The position numbers and the translations under genes were made by a program. A DNA stretch of 64,000 nt, taken from assembly GCA_025345505.1 (NCBI GenBank), contig JANVCC010000125.1, positions 2,742,894-2,806,893 on the forward strand, written 5' to 3'. Position 1 is the stretch's first letter. Every line of letters starts with the position of its first letter. Positions 53,067 to 62,000 of this stretch are shown here, piece by piece. The DNA comes from Todiramphus chloris collaris. Lineage: Eukaryota; Chordata; Aves; Coraciiformes; Alcedinidae. The notes beneath the pieces are model-generated. The model did not search any database. It saw only the letters and a program-made list of their open reading frames with translations, and was not told the origin of the DNA.

Positions 53067-56000
53067 CAGAATTGATGTTGTCAGATTAGGGGTTATTCTG
53101 ATAATAAGGACAATAGACACACACACATATATATATATATATGTCTCTAGCTCAGCTGTAATCTTATTTGAATTTAATGTGGTGTGGTTGCTTGTTGCTG
53201 TGATGGGGATTCTTTTTGTGGCGTGTAGTATTGCTGGTTGTGAAAATACTCACACTTTTTACTCACTGCTTATACTAACCAATGTACTTACTCTGGTTTG
53301 TTTTTTAGCTGTGAAAATGCCCTCCAAATCAGTCAGTATGTTCAAAATCCCAGAAATTCACTTTCCTCTGATGTTCCAGTGTGTTCACTCCTACTATACA
53401 GAGTTCTTCAACCATCTCAGCAAAGCTATAAATACCTTACCACCTGATAACTCAGCATTGCTGGCAAGGTACTTCTACCTCCGGGGACTTATTAGCTTGA
53501 TGCAAGGGAAACTACTAAATGCACTTTCTGACTTTCAGAACCTAGATAAAACAGACTTAAGAATTTTCCCTACTGATCTTGTAAGAAAAATAGTGGAAAC
53601 TATGCCTCCTTCTGAGCGTTTGCAAGCAGACCGCAAGCCTGAGCTGAAGAAGCTGATAAGTCGAGTGATGGAAAAGCAAAGGGAAGTGATGAAAATAGAT
53701 GACCACGTAAAAAATTTCGAATTGCCAAAAACACACATGCAGCTGGATGATTTTGTGAAGAGAGTCCAGGAATCTGGGATTGTCAAAGATACAGACACTA
53801 TACATCGGTTATTTGATGCCCTTACAGTAGGTGAGTGTAAGATAACATTTTCAGTGACCATCTGCGTTGGTGGAATGACAATTTCAAATGTTTTTCTTAG
53901 AAAACAAAGTTTTTGTCTCCTTTTTCTTTTTAATTATTATTCAGCATTTTCTGGGCCTGTAAAAACAGCATGTGAGTTTGCAGGCAATTTTATTTGATTA
54001 GGATAACCATGGAGAATAGAATTAACGTATACAAGAATGTCTACACTGCATCCATAGTAAAGACAAAGGATCTGCTCATATTTGGGGACACAATTTGCAA
54101 TTTTTCTTGTTGTGTAGGTGAGGTTGTTTTGTGATCTGATGGTGTGCAGCTCTGCTTTAGCTTAGATTATGAGTAAAAAGTGAATACAAAGCTGCCATAT
54201 TTGCCAATGGAAAATACCTCTCTCTTCTAAAACCACGAGGTAACATGGCAAGGTGGCAGTCTGGTAAAAACAAACTAACAAAATCCAGAATTCAAGTAGC
54301 AACAGTTGAATTCCTCTTGGATGGCCATCATGAAAAGTGTTCAGTCTTGTCCCAGTGGCGGACTGGATTTTTGGTACCAGTTTATAAAAGCAAGACTGGC
54401 ACAGTGTTTGCTCCCTCTCTCCAGGGGTGGGTGGAAAGGAGGATGCCAGATGCATGGAACCTATGAGGAATACTTCTATGTTAACTGTTTTCCAGGCCTA
54501 TTTGTAGCTTTTGCACCTTGCTTACCCCATTATGCTGTTAGAGGCACAATTTGAACGTTAATATCTTTTTGAAGCCACCTTTCTGTGCCAGTAGTTTCTC
54601 CCAGTAAACAGGATATTAACGTTCAGCTTGAAGCCACCTTTCTGTGCCAATAGTTTCTCCCAGTAAACAGGATATTAACGTTCAGATTGAAGCCACCTTT
54701 CTGTGCCCATAGTTTCTCCCAGTAAACAGGTTTTACAACTTTTTTAGGACATCAGAAACAAATTGATCCAGAAACATTCAGAGATTTCTACAACTACTGG
54801 AAAGAAACTGAAGCAGAAGCTCAAGAGGTCAATCTGCCACCGACAGTAATAGAGCATCTAGATAAAAACGAATGTGTTTACAAGTTATCCTGCTCAGTTA
54901 AAACTAATTATGGTGTAGGAAAAATAGCTCTGACTCAAAAGCGCTTGTTCCTTTTGACCGAAGGAGGACGTCCTGGCTACGTCCACATTGCTGCTTTCAG
55001 GGATATAGAGGTGAGCATCAACTAACTTCTTGTTCTCTTGCATGCCTATGGATATAGGCCATGTGCCACTCTGCAAAAAGATCTGTCTCAAGGTACAGTT
55101 TCAGCAAGGAGTGTAGGTTACCCCTCTGAAGTCAGTAGTTTATGAGTAATTAGATAAAATTCTGGGTCTAAGGACCAAAAATTTCAGAGCTGGTGTAGTA
55201 TTGTTTGCTAGGTGCTAAGATGCTGTTGAATAAAAAAATCTGGGGCTCATAACCTCTAGATGTACAGAAATGTGCAAAGTGCAGCACATGGGATATGGAG
55301 CTAGAGAAGTTTAAGAAGACGTGTTAGCTGTCAGCGAGCCAGCTTGTATCCACTGTAGAGCAACGTCTGTGTGATATTGTTTGGAACTTATATTTTCATA
55401 AAACCATCTCTGCTTAATGTGTTAGGACAACTGAAATAAATAGTTGTAGTTAGAAACAGAGAAAATTGCCCTGTGGGATGAGTGCTGCACCTTATCTGTG
55501 GGTACATCCTCCTTGTTCTGTGATTTGGATTTCTTTTTTCATACCTTTCCAGGATGTTAAGAGCACAACTGTAGCTTTCCTTCTTTTGAGAATACCTACT
55601 CTGAGGATTAAAACATTATCCAGAAAAGAAGTCTTTGAAGCTAACCTTAAAACTGAGTGTGATCTCTGGAACCTGATAGTGAAAGAAATGTGGGCTGGAA
55701 AGAAAATGGCAGATGATCACAAGGTATAAATATGGGAATTTCTAACCAAATAAGTGTGAAGTATGTTCTTTCTGTCTGTGTTCTAAACACTTCACGCACC
55801 AATCTTAGAGTTTCTATGTTTCAGCAAACAATAGCTAAGTAATAATCTTTTCTTTTTACTGTTACTTCCAAATATAGTATTTCTGCAATAATTAAAAAAA
55901 AAAAACAAAAAAGAGAGGTTACATTCAAAAATACAGGATATTTTTTCTCACCACACATGGAACTCTTAATTTAGTCACTAGTTCTGTGAAATGGTTTCTG

Positions 56001-59000
56001 AAAGTCATGATGTGTGACAATAGTGATCCTAACAGAAAGTTTTCCCCACCTTGCTTCAAAATACAACGCGTGGAAGGAGTTTTACTGTGCTGGAAGCCTG
56101 ATGACTACAGATCCTTCCAACGAAGAGAGCAAAATGTCTCACAGAAACCTTGAGGAAAAGGATCAGGCAAACAGGGTTTCCACTTAAGTCAAATAATTTG
56201 TCATGACTACTGAATTTAATAGTGAAAAATGTAGATTAGTGGCCCTTCAGGAGCGACTGGAATCACTGTAGTCGGGATGAAGCGTGATGCGTACTTCCCT
56301 CTCGCGAGGCAGGAACCAGCCTGAAGATGGGTGTCCATCCTACGTCTGCTGGGTGCTTTCCATCAGTACCATTCACATGGCCTTGTTTGCACATCCTGTA
56401 TCAGGAGTGTGCCAGAGCTGAAGTATTCTTTCAGTGTAAGGAATTAACACTGTTTCCCTGCTCCATGACCTTGCTTGGGAGTGGAACATGTGATGTGGGA
56501 GTGGGGTTTGACCTCAAAGAGCATGAATTATGCTGCAGGGCAGCAGTTGGCTGGTGCTTCTGCTAAGCATGGCATGCGTTGTTGACCATGGGACACTTGT
56601 GAGAACGATGAGCGACAGATAAACTACAGCAAGACTTTTGTCTTTAGGACCCTCAGTATATTCAGCAAGCACTGACAAATGTTCTCCTGATGGATGCTGT
56701 GGTTGGTGCCCTGCAGTCTTCCAAAACCATCTATGCAGCCTCTAAACTGTCTTATTTTGACAGGATGAAAAATGAAGGTCAGTCACATAGCAATGCTACT
56801 AAGCCTGCTGTGGTTGCATCATCTGGCTCAGCTTTTTCTGTTTATATTCTGATTTTCAAACTGATTATTTGTAGAAACATAAAAAGATGTCAGTCTGATT
56901 GCACTTTCACAGGCGTAGTTCATTAAACAGTATTAACAAAAAGCTTAGGGGTGGGTGTTTTTTGGGGTTTTTTTTTTTGCTTCTGTGTGTCAGAACCTGT
57001 GGTAGTCCATCTGTCTCCATAGGTGCTGTGGTTTTGTTTTGGTTGTTTAACTGCTTAGATGTTGTATGCATGCTTTTGCTACCAGAATTCATGCCACTGC
57101 TGTTGGAGCTCTTCTAGTCAGCTAGAGGGAAGGAAAAGTGAGAAATGTGAATAAATGGTGCAGAGCTGTTATTTCTCAAGAATTATAGATCTATTTCAGG
57201 CTTAAGTGTGCACTTCATGACCTTTAAAAAATCTGTTTTAGTGCTTATGATGGTCCCCAAAACGACTTCAGAGACATTAAAGCACAAGATCAACCCCTCA
57301 GCTGGTGAGACATTTCCACAGGCAGTAGATGTCTTGCTTTATACGCCAGGTAAGGTGATGTACTGCTTGTTTTACATTAGCCCAGCTTTAATTAGCCCAT
57401 AAAGCACTTTATCTCATAGCACCTGCTATTGTGACTGCCTGATTTTGCTCACATTCTGACATGCTTTGGTCGTGTGTTGAATACTAAACCAGAAAATCAT
57501 TAAAAAAGAAGAGTACTATTACATATTAAGATACTCCAAGGCATAGCTTTCACAGCCTTCATTTGTCTTCCTGTGAGTATATGCCAGATAATAGACTTCA
57601 ATTATGTGTTACTGTGCCAATTTCCCATGAAAAGACTCTTGCCTCATTTATTGAGCAGGGTGGATGAATGATGCTCCACCACTCATCAATTTTTCACTGG
57701 TTTGGGTTTTTTTTTCATTTTTCAGTACAGTCATATTGGGGGTGTTTGGGTGAACCACAGTGCAGCAAATAGTTTGCCACCTCTTGGAATCCCAGCCAGG
57801 CCTATATGCCTGTGGCTCCCGTTGTATAGTGTGTGAGCTGATGTAATATACTTCTGTAGTTTAAATCCATCCCTGAAGAAAGCATTCTCAATTTCTTTGT
57901 GAGATGTTCTTTTGTGATATTTGGCACATTTAAATCACAGAATCACAGAATGGTAGGGGTTGGAAGGGATCTCTGGAAATCATCTAGTTCAGTCTCCCTG
58001 CCAAAGCAGCTTCACCTAGAGCAGGTTACACAGGAACGCATCCGGGCAGGTTTTGAATGTCTCCAGAGAAGGAGATCCCACAACCTCTCTGGGCAGCCTG
58101 TTCCAGGGCTCCATCACCCTCACAGTAAAGAAGTTTATGTTCAGGTGTGACTTCCTGGGTTCCAGCTGTTCCCATTGCACTTTGTCCTGTCACTGGGCAC
58201 CACTGAAAAGTTTGGACCCATCCTCTTGACCCCTGCCTTTTAGCTCTTGATCAGCTTTGATCAGATCCCCTCTCAGTCTTCTCCAGGCCAAACAACCCCT
58301 GGGTTCTCAGCCTCATATGAGAGATGTTTCAGTTCTTCATCTTCTTTGTAGTCCTCTGCTGGATTCTCCAGTGGTTCCTTGTCTTGAACTGGGGATCCCA
58401 GAAACGGACACATATCTGACTACTTAAAAAAAACATTGGAGAATTTAAAAAAGGAAAGTTAAGGACTGTGTGCAATGAGCATGAATTTAGGTAGCAGACA
58501 CGTTAATTCTGGAAATTCCTAACTCAGCTTCATAACCTCATTAGTCTTCTGGTGTAAGTTCATTGAAATTGCCAATATTTGGTCAATTAGAAACAAAAGA
58601 GGAAAGTTAGTGGGATTCCAGTTAAGAAAGTGGGCAGGAGGAGCTCTGTGTGGGTGGTGGTGGGTTCAGTGGTGCTTTTCTTTGTAGTCTGAGGATTCTA
58701 AGTGGAGCTCTAATGGAGCAGACAGGTGAGTGGATTTATTAGGTGTGTTTCATAGATCCTGAAAGCCTTTCTGGAATCCCAGTTAGCTAAGTGCTTAGTC
58801 ATCAATGGAAAAGATTATCTCTGCTTTCAATACCTTTGAAGTGTAAGATTAAACCATCAGGTGAGCTCAACAAATAGATGAGAACGAGCAGAAATTCATT
58901 GTGAAAACCCTGTTATTACCTGGTGATGTGAGTTCCAGAACACAGGTTCCTTCTGGTAGAAAGCTGCTCTGCCTCATAACGGTTTTCCCACCCATCTCCA

Positions 59001-62000
59001 AAAGTAGTTTATTTTCTTTTACCTCTCTTCTCCTCTGCTTGATCTCTAGGGCATCTTGACCCTTCAGAAAGACCTGGCAATGCTCATCCGAAACTATGGT
59101 GTGCTTTAAATGAGGGGAAAGTGGTGGTCTTTGATGCATCTACCTGGTCTGTTCAACAGCACTGTTTCAGAATGGGCCGCTCTAAACTGGTAAGGCTGAC
59201 ACGCGCCTAAGGATCGCTGCTCGAGCTCCCTGGTTTTGTTACTGTAGCCTGTATGACACTGAATCACTGCTGTTCCTTCAAAGTTGTAGAAAGACTTGAG
59301 TCTCTTGGGCTTCGGTTAACTTGGAGAAATAGAGAGGTTTTGAGAAAAAGGGAGAGCAAATAGAATCATAATGAAACAAGTGAAGCGGTGAGAAGTGAGG
59401 GGTTGGATATTGGCAGCGCCTGCTGCCCTAATGCCCTGGATGCTTGGGGCAGGAAGACAGGCTTGAAACAGTTGAGGAGAAAGAATAAGAGAATATATAT
59501 AAAGAGAAGGTGAAAAGAGTAGGCCTAAGAGTAGATGAAAAGTGACCTCTGCTGAAGAACTGGAAACTGAGGGAAGGTGTAAGGAAACCAGGTGGCTGGT
59601 ATTGGGACTGGCAGTGTTTAACATGGAGCGGTTGGAGTGGGTTGAGAGGAGGGCCACAAAAATGATCAAGGGGCTGAAGCATCTCCCTTATGAGGACAGG
59701 CTGAGAGAGTTCAGGTTGTTCAGCCTGGAGAAGAGAAGGCTCCAGGAGACCTTAGAGCAGCCTTTCAGTACTTAAAGGGAGCCTACAGGCAAGATGAGGA
59801 GGGACTCTTTATCAGGGCATCTAGTGATCCTTTTTAAACTGAAAGAGCGTAGATTTAGATGAGATCTTAGGAAGACATTCTTCACTGTGAGGGTGATGAG
59901 ACACAGAAACAGGTTGTCCAGAGAGGCTGTGGATGTCCCCTCCCTGGAAGTGTTCAAGTCCAGGTTGGATGGGGCTTTGAGCCACCTGGTCTAGTGGGAG
60001 GCGTCCAGGCCCAGGGCAGGGGGGTTGGAACCAGATGATCTTTAAAGTGCCTTCCAACCCAAACCATTCTGTGATTCCACGATACTGAAAGAGAGTTTGT
60101 GCTCTAATAGAAGATGACTCAACCAGCAGGTTAAAGAGAGTTGCTTGTGAAAGACCACCTGAAAAGAATAACTCAGTGAAAAGGGAAGCTGAACTGGAGC
60201 TGCAGACTGCGTGGAGAAGACACAGAGGAAAAAGGATTGGATAGGTCACTTGAGTGAAAGCTGGGAAACATCACTGTGGATGAGCATGGGAAATAGTCAA
60301 AAAGGGAGAGATAAAGCTGATGGTGAAGAGCTGGCTGGAGAGAAGATAGAATCCAGGAGAAAAGTCGAATTCTGACCTACTGTAAAGAACAGAAAGAAAG
60401 GAAGAAAGCTTGAAACTGATGGCACTCAGGAGGGAGACAAAGGACAAGCTTCTGAATAAGGGAAGGACATTCCAGATAGAATAGAGGAGAATACAGTGTT
60501 TTCTTAGACAGTACTCCTAAGTGAAGTGAGATGTTTATATCATATGGTTAGGATGATTTCCAGTCACAAAGAGAGAAATACACCAACTTCTGTGGTTTCC
60601 CCTGAAACCCTTCATAACTTTTACTTGGTGTGTGCCAGGAAACACAGCTTTGAGTCAGTTACCAAGATACATTATTAATCCTATTTACTGAAGGATAAAC
60701 TCATCAGACATCTGTCCTCTCTCATTATTTATAGAGCAGAGCAAAGGACAGAACGCTGGAGCAGCAAGTCTTGATCCCTTACTGTAATCACCAGGAAACT
60801 GTAGCATCTTAATATAGCCTTTTTTTCCACCTTACATTAAATGGTTGGGTTTTTTTCTCTAGATTTTATTTAATCCTGCTTTTTCTCCCCAGACTTGTAT
60901 GATCATGGTAGAATTGAGTCAAGTGTGGATTGGTTCTCAAGACTCCATTATTTACATAATCAACACCCACAGTATGTCTTGTAATAAGCAACTAAACGAT
61001 CATCGTTCTGACATTACTGACATCATTGTGGAGAAGAAGAATGGAATACCCAGGTATATTTAATGAGAAATGTTTTCTTCTTGAAAATACATATACAAGC
61101 AAATGTGAAGGATGTCTGTGCCACCAGAAGAGTCATGGACATATGTGGAGAATCTTCCTGTGTTGAACTAGAAAGCCATTTTACATACCTGGAGCAGTAT
61201 TCACCAGCTTAAAGAATTTGGTCTGCAGTGAGCAGAGGACTAAAGATCCCAATGATACAAAATTGTGCTTTATTTATTTGACTGAAACAAAGGCACAAAC
61301 TTGACTTATGGTCAAGGAACAGGAGCCCATACAGGAAACCTGTGACTGATTTTCCTAGATGTTGGAAGTAATTTATTGTTTTAAATGGAGGGGCTTATCC
61401 TGCTAACATGTCTTTATTTAGCCCGTTTTTGTAGCTCCCATATTGTATATGGTACACTAAGAATTTCCTTTTAAAGAGTGAGCATTATGTACTTTGGACC
61501 AAGGAGGATAAAGGAATGCTTTTTTGGACGAGGATGAGAGCAGTCAGGAATTGGCAGTGATGAATCAATACAGATGCAGTTTAAAGACCGCTTCATTTTT
61601 GCTTTGAGCACATCCTCAACTAGGTATTTACAGCATGGTTCTGGATTTTTCCTGCCTGTTTGTAAAAGAAATAATACGTTTATTGCTTTGTTCAGGCAAA
61701 ATGCTTTTGATCTTTTGGTTGCACTGGGAAGAGAGTTGGCTGGAGGCCTTAACCTGCTGTCTTCCCATGGGAGCAAAAGCTCCCAGGCCAGAGCAGACAT
61801 CAGCCATATCTCTGCCAGTGGTGCAGCAGGCGTTACTGGGTTTCAGGGAGAATTTCCTTAGGTGGTGTTGGAACCTCCTGGAAAATGTTTTCTTATCTGA
61901 AGGCAACAGATGTTAAAGGTAAGAGACCAAACAGATAGTATAATTTGTTTTTTCAGGTGCAGTAACAAAGAAAAACAGCTTTGAGATCATTTTTGTCCTA

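Noticed and set aside
52861..53997. 378-codon plus-strand frame
   Set aside because: Only its part from 53309 to 53830 is a real exon. The remainder is microsatellite (Phe/Leu/Ser repeats), assembly gap and intron.
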